Shown here: in pieces, positions 44,785 through 53,102 of the stretch
Layout of the letters: each line of letters begins with the position of its first letter
How positions within the stretch are numbered: the stretch's first letter is position 1
From: Streptomyces lucensis JCM 4490
Lineage (GTDB): Bacteria; Actinomycetota; Actinomycetes; Streptomycetales; Streptomycetaceae
Length of the DNA stretch: 64,000 bases
Direction of reading: 5' to 3'
Assembly (NCBI RefSeq): GCF_014650035.1
Contig: NZ_BMUE01000003.1
Coordinates: forward strand, 310,001-374,000
Notes under the pieces: model-generated
What the model was told of the DNA's origin: nothing
Seen by the model: the letters and a program-made list of their open reading frames with translations, nothing else
The model's database searches: none
Program-made: the position numbers and the translations under genes

Positions 44785-45909
44785 TCAGTCGGGCCACACG
44801 CCCGTGGCGAGCAGGGTGTCGATCGCCGCCGTGTACGGCGTGATGTCCAGGCCCTGCTCCGCGAGCCACGCGTCCGAGTAGTACTTGTCGAGGTACCGGT
44901 CCCCCGGATCGCACAGCAGGGTGACCACGCTGCCCCGGCGCCCCTCGGCCACCATCTCGGAGACGACCTTAAGAGCGCTCCACAGCCCCGTGCCCGTCGA
45001 GCCGCCGGCCTTGCGGCCGATGGCCCGCTCCAGAGCGCGTACGGCGGCCACGCTGGCCGCGTCCGGGACCTTCATCATGCGGTCGATCGCGCCGGGCACG
45101 AAGCTCGGCTCCATGCGCGGCCGGCCGATGCCCTCGATCCGGGAGCCGCAGTCGCAGGTGACGTCCGGATCACCGGTGGTCCAGCCCTCGAAGAAGCAGG
45201 AGTTCTCCGGGTCGGCCACACAGATGCGGGTGTCGTACTGCATGTAGTGGACGTAGCGCGCGAGGGTCGCCGAGGTGCCGCCGGTGCCGGCCGTGGCGAC
45301 GATCCACGTGGGCTCCGGGAACCGCTCCAACTCCAGCTGGCGGAAGATCGATTCGGCGATGTTGTTGTTGCCGCGCCAGTCGGTGGCCCGTTCGGCGTAG
45401 GTGAACTGGTCCATGTAGTGGCCGCCGGTCTCCACCGCGAGGCGGGCGGACTCCTCGTACATCTTCCGGGGGTCGTCCACGAAGTGACATCGGCCGCCGT
45501 GGAACTCGATCAGTCGGCACTTCTCGGCGCTCGTCGTGCGCGGCATGACCGCGATGAAGGGCACGCCGATCAGCTTCGCGAAGTAGGCCTCGGAGACGGC
45601 GGTCGAGCCGCTGGACGCCTCGATCACCGGGCGGTCCGGCCGGATCCAGCCATTGCAGAGGCCGTACAGGAACAGGGAGCGGGCGAGCCGGTGTTTGAGG
45701 CTGCCGGTCGGGTGCGTCGACTCGTCCTTGAGGTAGAGGTCGATGCCCCACCGCTCGGGCAGCGGGAAGCGCAGCAGGTGCGTATCTGCCGACCGGTTGG
45801 CGTCGGCCTGGACCTTGCGGACGGCTTCTTTCAGCCAGTCGCGGTAGCCGGCGTCACTGCGGTCGACGTCGAGGGTGGCGCCGGTCCGGGCCTGGGAGAT
45901 GGTACTCAC
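44785..45909 (-). CDS. PLP-dependent cysteine synthase/desulfhydrase family protein
   Basis: 374 residues. Fold-type II PLP enzyme: Schiff-base Lys72 in [25 protein letters not shown], and phosphate-binding [16 protein letters not shown]. Canonical CysK has the order NPxxSxKDR; the divergent lysine motif and the long C-terminal part ([37 protein letters not shown]) resemble the Cds1-type cysteine desulfhydrases of actinobacteria more than biosynthetic CysK. GTG 45909 with AAGGAG upstream. A palindrome at 46007-46023 may regulate it. It could make or degrade cysteine; sequence alone does not decide. Confidence 0.85.
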   Translation of the reverse strand: MSTISQARTGATLDVDRSDAGYRDWLKEAVRKVQADANRSADTHLLRFPLPERWGIDLYLKDESTHPTGSLKHRLARSLFLYGLCNGWIRPDRPVIEASSGSTAVSEAYFAKLIGVPFIAVMPRTTSAEKCRLIEFHGGRCHFVDDPRKMYEESARLAVETGGHYMDQFTYAERATDWRGNNNIAESIFRQLELERFPEPTWIVATAGTGGTSATLARYVHYMQYDTRICVADPENSCFFEGWTTGDPDVTCDCGSRIEGIGRPRMEPSFVPGAIDRMMKVPDAASVAAVRALERAIGRKAGGSTGTGLWSALKVVSEMVAEGRRGSVVTLLCDPGDRYLDKYYSDAWLAEQGLDITPYTAAIDTLLATGVWPD

Positions 45910-46006
45910 GGCGGTGCTCCTTACGCTGGGCGCCGGCGGCCCTTCAAGCGGCCGACACTTCGAGGATAGGCATCTTCGGCACCCCTTCCCACCTGCATAA
46001 ACGCAT

Positions 46007-46023
46007 CTTTGAGCCACTCAAAG
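46007..46023. promoter_or_regulatory. Inverted repeat operator candidate
   Basis: CTTTGAGCCACTCAAAG, 7-base perfect arms with a CCA spacer, AT-rich for this genome, about 100 bases upstream of the PLP enzyme gene in a 302-base divergent intergenic region that otherwise shows nothing recognisable. Confidence 0.5.
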
Positions 46024-46211
46024 CCACCCTGGGGCACAGCGTGCGAGGCATGTCGGGGGCGCATTGGCGGGAGTGCTCCGGGCACTCGCCGCAGGCGTCA
46101 CGGGGGCACTGGTGCTCCCGCCCGCATCGGGGCAGACTGCACGCGTCGGGGCGATGCCCCGGACGGGGGCGCAGGCAGGACCAGGGAACACGCGCAAGGG
46201 GGCGGCCAAGG

Positions 46212-46535
46212 ATGGCGGAGCCGGAGTTCACGGCCACGGGCGTGCGGATCGGCAAACGACTGCGTTCGCTCACCCGCGCCGGCCAGGTCCGGATCAGCGA
46301 CGGCAGGCTGGAGTTGCTCACCAGTTACGGCAGCGAGATCGACAGCGCGCCGGTGCAGGCGGTGCGCGCGTCCAAGCCGTGGTTCGCGCCGGACGACCGG
46401 GCGCTGGCGGACATCAACGGCAAGCGGTACCTGCTGACGCTGGGCGAGCAGGATCCGGCGCCGGGCGAGCCGGGGCCGCCCGCGGCGCGACGGTTCATCG
46501 AGGCGGTGCGCCGGGCGGCCGGACGCGAAGGCTGA
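46212..46535 (+). CDS. Small conserved hypothetical protein
   Basis: 107 residues, soluble, mixed alpha/beta: MAEPEFTATGVRIGKRLRSL, then RISDGRLELLTSYGSEIDSAP and INGKRYLLTLGEQD. Coding-like third positions throughout. ATG 46212 with an AAGGGGG a few bases further up. I recognise no named domain; the type is common in Streptomyces. It is divergent from the PLP enzyme gene and precedes the ATPase-like regulator by 246 bases. Confidence 0.7.
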   Translation: MAEPEFTATGVRIGKRLRSLTRAGQVRISDGRLELLTSYGSEIDSAPVQAVRASKPWFAPDDRALADINGKRYLLTLGEQDPAPGEPGPPAARRFIEAVRRAAGREG

Positions 46536-46781
46536 GGCGCGTGCCGCCGCCGGCCGTACGCGGTGGCCGGTCGTGGCGAGTTGCGGGAGCGCATGCGCTG
46601 CGTCACTCTGTTCTCACGTCACTCTGGGTTTACCGGCGATAACGCTGCGAACCAGCCCGCCGGCCACGACAGCAGGCGGACGTTTGGACGCAAGCACCCT
46701 GCTGGATCCGTTGTTCTCCGTGTTCCTCCGGTCCCTTCCGGATTCCGGTTCCTCCGGACCTCACATCGGGGAGTCGCAGCC

Positions 46782-47585
46782 GTGATCAGTCACCCAAGCA
46801 GGCACTGCACGGTGGAGCTCCAAGCCCTGCCGTCGCGGATCGGCCAGGTCCGCAGAATCGTATCTGCGCAGTTGCGCTACTGGCATCTGGACCCGTTGAT
46901 CGACCGGGCCGCGCTCGGTGTGACGGAGTTGCTGAGCAACGTCCACCGGCACGCCAGGCCCGACAAGTCCTGCACCGTGGAGCTGGAGCTGCTGCCGGAC
47001 CGGCTCACGGTGTCGGTCCACGACCACGATCCGCGCCTTCCGGTGCCGGCCGGCGAGCCGGCCGCGCCGGACGTCACTCCGCTGGCCACCTGCGGCCGGG
47101 GGCTGGCGATGGTCGCCGCGATGAGCGACAGCTGGGGCGCGCGGCCGGACGGCGACAACGGCAAGGTCGTGTGGTTCACGCTGGCCGCAGCCGCTGCGGC
47201 GGCGCGCACTCACCCGGCCGGCGCGCCCGGGCGCGCGGCGGAGCAGCGGCCCGTGCCGGTCCGGCCGGCCGGGGTACGCCCGGCACCGGCGCCGGCGCCC
47301 GTCGGGGCCGGGACCCGGGTCGAGGTCGGGACTCCGGTCGAGGTCGGGACCGCCGTCGGGACCGCGACTCCGGTCGGGGCCGGAGCCGTTGTCGGGGCCG
47401 AAGCTCCCGTCGCCGCGGCGACTGCCGCTCCGGCCGGGGCCGCTCCCGCCGTGGCGCACGCGTCCGCCGGAGCCTCGTCGCCCGGCGCGGCGCAACCACC
47501 CACCGGGGGCTCCGCGCCCGCTGCCGCGCAGGCGCCCGCCCCGGCGAGGGCTCCGTCCCCCGCCCGATCGACCGTTGCCGGCTGA
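46782..47585 (+). CDS. Anti-sigma-like ATP-binding protein (HATPase_c) with low-complexity tail
   Basis: 267 residues. Residues 1-135 are a Bergerat-fold kinase-like domain as in RsbW/SpoIIAB and the many Streptomyces ATP-binding regulators: N box ALGVTELLSNVHRHA, G1-like HDHDPRLP, G2 CGRGLAMVAAMSDSWGA. Such proteins bind anti-anti-sigma factors or sigma factors. Residues 140-267 are Ala/Pro/Val/Gly repeats (PVEVGTAVGTATPVGAGAVV and similar) arising from internal DNA repeats near 47320-47400; this tail is unusual and probably disordered. GTG 46782 with GGGGAG at good spacing. Confidence 0.87.
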   Translation: MISHPSRHCTVELQALPSRIGQVRRIVSAQLRYWHLDPLIDRAALGVTELLSNVHRHARPDKSCTVELELLPDRLTVSVHDHDPRLPVPAGEPAAPDVTPLATCGRGLAMVAAMSDSWGARPDGDNGKVVWFTLAAAAAAARTHPAGAPGRAAEQRPVPVRPAGVRPAPAPAPVGAGTRVEVGTPVEVGTAVGTATPVGAGAVVGAEAPVAAATAAPAGAAPAVAHASAGASSPGAAQPPTGGSAPAAAQAPAPARAPSPARSTVAG

Positions 47586-47634
47586 CCGCTGACCGCCGCC
47601 CGCCGCCACTGGCTTCCCGGCGGCCGCGTGTCCG

Positions 47635-48873
47635 TTACCGCAGCGCGCCCAACGGGTCGTCCAGGACCGGCTGCCAGGCCAGTTCGGCCGCGCCGACCAG
47701 GCTGTTGTGGTCCAGGGTGCACGGCAGGATCGGGACGCCGCCGCTCTGTCCCCACAGGCTCCGGTCCGCCACGACCGCACGCAGCCGGCCGGGGTCGGCG
47801 TCCAGGAGGGTGCGGTGCAGACCGCCGAGGATGATGCGGTCGGGGTTGAGGATGTTGACCAGGCCCGCGAGGCCGAGTCCGAGCCGGTCGATCAGGGCCT
47901 CGGCGGCGGTGCGGACGGTCGGATCGGTGTAGTGGTCGCGCAGCAGGTCATCGGCCTGCTGGAGCAGGGAGACCTCGGGGCCCGGCGCACGGCCCGCCTC
48001 CATCAGCAGGGCCAGCGGGTCGGCCTCGACGTCCAGACAGCCCCGGCTGCCGCAGTGGCAGGGGCGGCCCTCCGGGTTCACGGTGAGGTGGCCGACCTCC
48101 AGGGCGAGTCCCGAACTGCCGGTGTGCAGGCGGCCGTCCATAACCAGGGCGCCGCCGACCCCCCGGTGTCCGGTGGCCACGCACAGCAGGTCCCGGGCGC
48201 CCCGGCCTGCGCCGTGCCGGTGCTCGGCGAGCGCGGCGAGGTTGACGTCGTTGGCCGCGAACGCGGGGCCGGTGATGCCGGCGGCCCGCACGCACTCCGC
48301 GAAGATCCGCCGGACGGCGGCGCCCACGGGCCAGGCCAGGTGCAGGGGGTTGAGGGCCAGGCCGTCGGGTTCGGCGACGGCGGACGGCACGGCGAGTCCG
48401 GCGCCGACGCAGCGGCGGCCGGTGGTGCGCAGTAGTTCGGCGCCCGCCTCGACGACCGAGCCCAGCACCTTCGCCGGGTCGGGCTCCACGGTCTCGCAGC
48501 CGGGCGCGGTCGCCACGATGCGTCCGCCGAGCCCCACCAGCGCGGCCCGGAAACCGTCGGCGTGGACCTGCGCCGCCAGGGCCACCGGCCCGTCCTCGGC
48601 GACCTCCAGCCGGTGCGAGGGGCGGCCCTGTGAGCCGGCCGCCGCGCCCGGCCGGGCATCCACCCGGATCAGGCCCAGCGCCTCCAGCTCGGCGGCCACC
48701 GCACCGGCCGTCGCACGGGTGACGCCGAGTTCGGCGGTGAGCACGGCGCGGGTCGGGGCCCGCCCGGTGTGCACCAGCTCCAGCGCGGGTCCGAGGGCAC
48801 CGCGCCCCCGGTCCAGCCGCGCCCTCGAGGTGGTCTTCTCCCCCGCTGCCCGGGGATCCGCCTTGCCGCCCAT
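47635..48873 (-). CDS. ROK family transcriptional regulator
   Basis: 412 residues. N-terminal helix-turn-helix (about 25-80: RAVLTAELGVTRATAGAVAA) and a ROK sugar-kinase-like domain with GLAVPSAV, AANDVNLAALAEH, VGGALVMDGRLHTG, EVGHLTVNP and the zinc-binding CHCGSRGCLDVEAD. NagC/Mlc-type repressors of this family control sugar or chitobiose uptake. ATG 48873 begins MGGKADPRAAGEKT. No transporter adjoins; the aldolase and SIS genes 3-4 kb away are possible targets, but this is a guess. Confidence 0.92.
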   Translation of the reverse strand: MGGKADPRAAGEKTTSRARLDRGRGALGPALELVHTGRAPTRAVLTAELGVTRATAGAVAAELEALGLIRVDARPGAAAGSQGRPSHRLEVAEDGPVALAAQVHADGFRAALVGLGGRIVATAPGCETVEPDPAKVLGSVVEAGAELLRTTGRRCVGAGLAVPSAVAEPDGLALNPLHLAWPVGAAVRRIFAECVRAAGITGPAFAANDVNLAALAEHRHGAGRGARDLLCVATGHRGVGGALVMDGRLHTGSSGLALEVGHLTVNPEGRPCHCGSRGCLDVEADPLALLMEAGRAPGPEVSLLQQADDLLRDHYTDPTVRTAAEALIDRLGLGLAGLVNILNPDRIILGGLHRTLLDADPGRLRAVVADRSLWGQSGGVPILPCTLDHNSLVGAAELAWQPVLDDPLGALR

Positions 48874-48931
48874 GACGGTGAGTCTCCCATGATCCGCAAG
48901 TCGTGGCGGTCCACGCGGCAGCCGGGGGGGT

Positions 48932-48971
48932 CCTCTCGTCCGGATCACGCCGGCCTGATCCGGACGAGAGG
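48932..48971. repeat. Dispersed palindromic element, perfect 16-bp arms
   Basis: CCTCTCGTCCGGATCA (48932-48947) and its exact complement (48956-48971) around CGCCGGCC. It lies 60 bases upstream of the ROK gene, between it and alkB. A related, interrupted copy is at 34420-34489. It can act as a terminator for alkB. Confidence 0.75.
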
Positions 48972-49035
48972 CTCCAGGCCGTGTCCGCGAGGTCGTGTCG
49001 TTCCCCCGCAGGGCGGGCCCCCGGCGTCCGGTGCG

Positions 49036-49106
49036 TACTCTCGGCGTGCCGGGTCCTGGCCCTCGTACTGGATGTACGTGGGCCTGGGCCCGGTACGGCG
49101 AGAGTG
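49036..49106. repeat. Long imperfect hairpin, probable dispersed intergenic repeat
   Basis: About 32-base arms (26 of 32 pairing by eye) around GTAC-TGGAT-GTAC at 49065-49077, immediately downstream of alkB. The GAGAGTGCGTGCATGGCGTC run beside it is of a kind I remember from many Streptomyces intergenic regions, which suggests a repeat family. Confidence 0.6.
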
Positions 49107-49149
49107 CGTGCATGGCGTCGCGGGGCAGGCGGGAGTTCGACGACAGGGC

Positions 49150-49809
49150 CTAAAGGCCGCTCACCCGCAGTGTGATGTTCAGCCGTCCGGCCAGGCCCAG
49201 CCAGGGCGGTGCCGTACCGGGGTGCACGCGCGGCACGCCGTGGTAGGCGAGCCGGGAGGGGCCGCCGAAGACGAACAGGTCTCCGCTGCGCAGCTCCACG
49301 TCGGTGTACGGCGCGGTGCGCGTCCGGGTGTTGCCGAAGCGGAAGACGCAGCGGTCGCCGAGGCTCAGCGACACCACGGGCGCGTCGGCCCGCTCGTCGC
49401 TGTCGCGGTGCATGCCCATGCGGGCGTCGCCGTCGTAGAAGTTGATCAGCGCGATGTCGTACGGCCCGGTGGGCGCCGCCCGGGGTCCGAGCGCCTCGGC
49501 CACCGCGCGGCGGCCCAGTTCGCCGAGCCAGGCCGGGAACGGCTTCACGGGTGCTCCGTCGCCGTCGACGGCGGTGCGGGCGTAGGCGTACGGGTGCCAG
49601 TGCCAGCCCAGGCAGACCTGGCGCGCGGTCATCGTGCCGCCGCCGGGTGTGCGGACCGTGCGCAGGCCGGCCGGGGGCCGCGCCCACTCACGGCAGGCGG
49701 CGAGGAGGTCGCGCTGCCGCTCGGCGTCCAGCCAGTCCGGGACGTGCACGGCGCCCGGCGCGACCTGCGCGCGCTCCCTGGGAAACAGCTCCGCGTCCAC
49801 GCGCTCCAT
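49150..49809 (-). CDS. alkB: AlkB-type 2-oxoglutarate/Fe(II) dioxygenase
   Basis: 219 residues. Oxidative repair of alkylated bases. Iron ligands His134, Asp136 (MHRDSDE) and His190 (YHGVPR), and 2-oxoglutarate-binding RLNITLR at 209-215 are all present. Start ATG 49809 was chosen; a GTG at 49830 would add seven residues. The last codons run into the dispersed repeat that follows, which supplies the stop region. Divergent from the RlmG-like methyltransferase (58-base gap). Confidence 0.93.
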   Translation of the reverse strand: MERVDAELFPRERAQVAPGAVHVPDWLDAERQRDLLAACREWARPPAGLRTVRTPGGGTMTARQVCLGWHWHPYAYARTAVDGDGAPVKPFPAWLGELGRRAVAEALGPRAAPTGPYDIALINFYDGDARMGMHRDSDERADAPVVSLSLGDRCVFRFGNTRTRTAPYTDVELRSGDLFVFGGPSRLAYHGVPRVHPGTAPPWLGLAGRLNITLRVSGL

Positions 49810-49867
49810 CTTGCCGCAGACCCGCTCCACGGCCCCTGATCTGCGGCTCCGCTAGCCTGGACGCACG

Positions 49868-51013
49868 ATGAGCGAGCGTATGACGACACCGTGGGGCGAG
49901 GTCGAGCTGACCCGCTTCCCCGAGGATCCGCGCGACCGGCTGCGTGCCTGGGACGCCTCCGACGCGTATCTGCTGCGCCACCTCGCCGAGGAGCGGGTGC
50001 CGCTCACCGGAACGGTCGTGGTGGTCGGGGACCGCTGGGGCGCTCTGGTCACGGCCCTGGCCGGGCACGGCCCCGTGCAGATCACCGACTCCTTCCTGAG
50101 CCAGGAGGCGACCCGGGCGAACCTGACGAGGGCCGGTGTCGGGCCCGGTGCCGTGCGGCTGCTGACCACGCAGGACCCGCCGCCGGAGCGCGTGGACGTG
50201 CTGCTGGTGCGGGTACCCAAGAGCCTGGCGCTGCTGGAGGACCAGCTGCTGCGGCTGGCGCCCGCCGTGCACGCGGGCACGGTGGTCGTCGGCACCGGGA
50301 TGGTGAAGGAGGTCCACACCTCCACGCTCCGGCTGTTCGAGCGGATCCTCGGTCCGACCCGGACCTCCCTGGCGCGGCAGAAGGCCCGGCTGATCCACTG
50401 CACCCCGGACCCGGAGCTGGAGCGTCCCGCCGGGCCGTGGCCGTACAGCTACACGCTCCCCGCCGGCGTCGGTCCGGTGTCGGGGCGCACGGTCGTCAAT
50501 CACGCCGGCGTCTTCTGCGCCGACCGGCTCGACATCGGGACCCGTTTCTTCCTCCGGCACCTGCCCGGCCCGGGTGCCGGCCGGGTGGTGGACCTCGGGT
50601 GCGGCAACGGCGTGGTCGGCACGGCGATGGCGCTGGCCGACCCGGCGGCCGAAGTGCTGTTCGTGGACGAGTCGTTCCAGGCGGTGGCGTCCGCCGAGGC
50701 GACGTACAAGGCGAACGGGGTGCCCGGACACGCCGAGTTCCGGGTCGGCGACGGGCTGGCCGGGGTGGCGCCCGGCAGCGTGGACCTGGTGCTGAACAAT
50801 CCCCCGTTCCACTCCCACCAGGCGACGACGGACGCGACGGCCTGGCGGATGTTCACCGGCGCGAAGCGCGCCCTGCGGCCGGGTGGCGAGCTGTGGGTGA
50901 TCGGCAACCGGCACCTCGGCTACCACGTCAAGCTCAAGCGGCTGTTCGGCAACAGCGAACTGGTCGCCTCCGACCCCAAGTTCGTGGTGCTGAAGGCCGT
51001 CAGGAAGGACTAG
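49868..51013 (+). CDS. Class I methyltransferase, RlmG/RsmC-like
   Basis: 381 residues. Duplicated methyltransferase fold: an inactive N-terminal copy (VVVVGDRWGALVTALAGHGP) and an active C-terminal copy with SAM-binding VVDLGCGNGVVGTAMAL and the N-methyltransferase motif LVLNNPPFHSHQ, as in RsmC and RlmG, which methylate N2 of guanine in 16S or 23S rRNA. ATG 49868; ATG 49880 is possible. The 3' end overlaps the convergent aldolase gene by 14 bases. Confidence 0.9.
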   Translation: MSERMTTPWGEVELTRFPEDPRDRLRAWDASDAYLLRHLAEERVPLTGTVVVVGDRWGALVTALAGHGPVQITDSFLSQEATRANLTRAGVGPGAVRLLTTQDPPPERVDVLLVRVPKSLALLEDQLLRLAPAVHAGTVVVGTGMVKEVHTSTLRLFERILGPTRTSLARQKARLIHCTPDPELERPAGPWPYSYTLPAGVGPVSGRTVVNHAGVFCADRLDIGTRFFLRHLPGPGAGRVVDLGCGNGVVGTAMALADPAAEVLFVDESFQAVASAEATYKANGVPGHAEFRVGDGLAGVAPGSVDLVLNNPPFHSHQATTDATAWRMFTGAKRALRPGGELWVIGNRHLGYHVKLKRLFGNSELVASDPKFVVLKAVRKD

Positions 51014-51917
51014 GCCCGTCCGACGGTTCCCGCATCATCGGCGCCCGCCCGAGGACGCCGATGATGCGGGTCACCTCGTGAGCCATCGCCTCTCTCCCCA
51101 CGCTCAGGTACTTGCGGGAGTCGACGGCCTCCGGGCGGGCGGCGAGGAACTCGCGGATCGCCCCGGTCATGGCCGCGTTGAGGGCGGTGCCGACGTTGAC
51201 CTTGGCGATGCCGCCCGCGACCGCCTCGACCAGCCCGTCGTCCGGCACGCCGGAGGAGCCGTGCAGGACGAGCGGGACGGACAGGGCGGCGGACAGCCGC
51301 TTGAGCAGGCCGTGGTCCAGGGCGGCGGTGCGGGTGGTCATGGCGTGGACGCTGCCGATGGCCACGGCCAGGGCGTCGACGCCGGTCCCGGCGACGAAGT
51401 CCCGCGCCTGGTCGGGGTCGGTGCGGGCGCCGGGCGCGTGCGCGTCCGGCACGCGGCCGCCGCTGTGCCCTGGGCCGTCCTGCCCGGCCTTGCCGCCGAC
51501 CTGTCCCAGCTCCGCCTCGATCCAGAGCCCCTGGGCATGCGCCCAGTCGACCGCGGCCCGGGTCGCGGTGAGGTTGTCGGCGTACGGCAGGCGGGCCGCG
51601 TCGTACATCACCGAGCTGAAGCCCGCGCCGGGCGCCTGGCGCAGCAGGTCGTCGCTCTGCACGTGGTCCAGGTGCAGAGCGACGGGCACGGTGGCGCGTT
51701 CGGCGGCGGCCACCGCGGCGCGGGCCAGCGGCAGCAGCCGTCCGTAGCGGAACCTGACCGCGTTCTCGCTGACCTGGAGGACGACGGCGCTGCCGGCCGA
51801 CTCGGCGCCGGCGATGACGGCCTCGATGTGTTCCAGGGTGATGACGTTGAACGCGGCGACGGCCGAACCGGTCGCGGCGGCCGGGTTCACCAGCTCACCG
51901 GTGGACGCGAGGGGCAC
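51000..51917 (-). CDS. Class II aldolase (tagatose/fructose-bisphosphate type)
   Basis: 305 residues. Zinc and catalytic residues of class II aldolases: HLDH at 82-85, EAELGQVGG in the middle, IGSVHAM and VLHGSSGVPDD, then VNVGTALNAAM for phosphate binding. The family cleaves ketose 1,6-bisphosphates to DHAP and an aldehyde. A neighbour pair of SIS isomerase and DeoR-type regulator makes an amino-sugar (N-acetylgalactosamine, AgaY/KbaY-like) or tagatose pathway the best guess. GTG start with GGAAGGAC upstream. Last 14 bases overlap the convergent methyltransferase gene. Confidence 0.9.
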   Translation of the reverse strand: MPLASTGELVNPAAATGSAVAAFNVITLEHIEAVIAGAESAGSAVVLQVSENAVRFRYGRLLPLARAAVAAAERATVPVALHLDHVQSDDLLRQAPGAGFSSVMYDAARLPYADNLTATRAAVDWAHAQGLWIEAELGQVGGKAGQDGPGHSGGRVPDAHAPGARTDPDQARDFVAGTGVDALAVAIGSVHAMTTRTAALDHGLLKRLSAALSVPLVLHGSSGVPDDGLVEAVAGGIAKVNVGTALNAAMTGAIREFLAARPEAVDSRKYLSVGREAMAHEVTRIIGVLGRAPMMREPSDGPSPS

Positions 51918-52013
51918 GGGGGTGTCCTTCCGGGGGTGCGGGGCGGCGGGCTCAGCGGGCTCACGGCGCTCGTGAGGTTCAGTGCGCTCGTGAAATTCAG
52001 TGGGCCTCGGTGG

Positions 52014-52085
52014 GGCTCAGGAGGCTCAGAGGGCTCAGGAGGCTCAGGAGGCTCAGGAGGCTCAGGAGGCTCAGGAGGCTCAGGA
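52014..52085. repeat. 9-bp tandem repeat, eight copies
   Basis: Eight units of GGCTCAGGA (one variant, GGCTCAGAG) between the SIS gene and the aldolase gene. The repeat covers the SIS stop codon at 52080-52082. Two 18-bp direct repeats (GCGCTCGTGAGGTTCAGT and a variant) lie just before it at 51967-52002. Confidence 0.95.
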
Positions 52086-52961
52086 GGCGAGGATCACCGA
52101 GCGGGTGAGGTGGCGGGGCCGGTCCGGGTCGAGATCGCGGGCGGCGGCGACGGCGACGGCGAGCCGCTGCACGCGGACGAGTTCGGCGAGCGGGTCCAGC
52201 CCGCCCGCGATCCACGACGCCCCCGTGGCGCGGACCTGTTCGGCGAGCCCGTCGGGTGCCTCGCCGAGCATCCAGGTGGCCGTCCCCGCGGTGCTGACGC
52301 TGATCGGGCCGTGCCGGTACTCCATCGCCGGGTAGGCCTCGGTCCAGGACAGGGAGGCTTCGCGCATCTTAAGTGCGGCCTCGTTCGCGAGCCCGACGGT
52401 CCAGCCGCGCCCCAGGAAGGTGAACTGGGAGCATGCGACCAGCCCTTCGGGCAGGGCGACGGACAGGGCGGTGCGCGCGTCGGCGACGACGGCGTCGGTG
52501 TGCAGGCCGAGATGGGCGCGCAGCAGGGTGAGGGCGGTGGTCGCGAACCGGGTCTGGACGACGGAGCGCTCGTCGGCGAAGTCCAGGACGACGAGGCCCT
52601 CGGCGGCCTTGGTGACGGGGCTTGCCGGATCGGCGGTGACGGCTGTGGTGCGGACGTGCCGTCCCAGCTCGCCGAGCAGCCGCAGCACCTCGGTGGTGGT
52701 GCCGGAGCGGGTGAGGGCGATCACCCGGTCGTACGACCGCCGGTGCGGGAACTCGGAGGCGGCGAACGCGTCGGTCTCGCCCTGTCCGGCGCCCTCCCGC
52801 AGGGCGGCCACGGCCTGCGCCATGAAGTAGGAGGTCCCGCATCCGACGACGGCGACCCGCTCCCCCGGCTCCGGCAGTGCCGCACGGTGCCGTCCCGCCT
52901 CTTCGGCCGCCCGGGCCCAGCACTGCGGCTGACTGTTCAGCTCGTCCTCGACATGGGTCAT
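52080..52961 (-). CDS. SIS domain sugar-phosphate isomerase/deaminase (AgaS-like)
   Basis: 293 residues. Two SIS domains: first with VAVVGCGTSYFMAQAVAALR (CGTS at 41-44) and IALTRSGTTTEVLRLL, second with FLGRGWTVGLANEAALKMRE and EYRHGPIS. This is the layout of the GlmS isomerase half and of AgaS, which deaminates galactosamine-6-phosphate. No glutaminase domain is present. ATG 52961 with GGGAGG upstream. It is divergent from a DeoR-type gene and upstream of the aldolase on the same strand, which supports an amino-sugar catabolic unit. Its stop codon lies in a 9-bp tandem repeat. Confidence 0.9.
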   Translation of the reverse strand: MTHVEDELNSQPQCWARAAEEAGRHRAALPEPGERVAVVGCGTSYFMAQAVAALREGAGQGETDAFAASEFPHRRSYDRVIALTRSGTTTEVLRLLGELGRHVRTTAVTADPASPVTKAAEGLVVLDFADERSVVQTRFATTALTLLRAHLGLHTDAVVADARTALSVALPEGLVACSQFTFLGRGWTVGLANEAALKMREASLSWTEAYPAMEYRHGPISVSTAGTATWMLGEAPDGLAEQVRATGASWIAGGLDPLAELVRVQRLAVAVAAARDLDPDRPRHLTRSVILAS

Positions 52962-52979
52962 GCCCACACCCTCCCTGGC

Positions 52980-53021
52980 TGATTGTTCCTGCAAGATATA
53001 GCTGAGTTTCGAGCACAATCA
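52980..53021. promoter_or_regulatory. Divergent promoter/operator for SIS and DeoR-type genes
   Basis: AT-rich 42-base segment bounded by TGATTGT (52980-52986) and ACAATCA (53015-53021), an inverted pair, with GATATAGCT in between. Spacing suits a DeoR-type repressor binding two half sites over both promoters; inference. Confidence 0.5.
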
Positions 53022-53102
53022 AGCATCTGGCCGCGCGGCGGGTGCGCTAGGGTCGCCAGGGGGCCGAACGATCGGACAACTGCCGGGGAACGGAGGCCGC
53101 GG

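Noticed and set aside
52014..52085. Gly-Gly-Ser or Ala-Gln-Glu repeat peptide on the + strand
   Set aside because: The frame exists only because of the 9-bp repeat; there is no start site or coding context for it.
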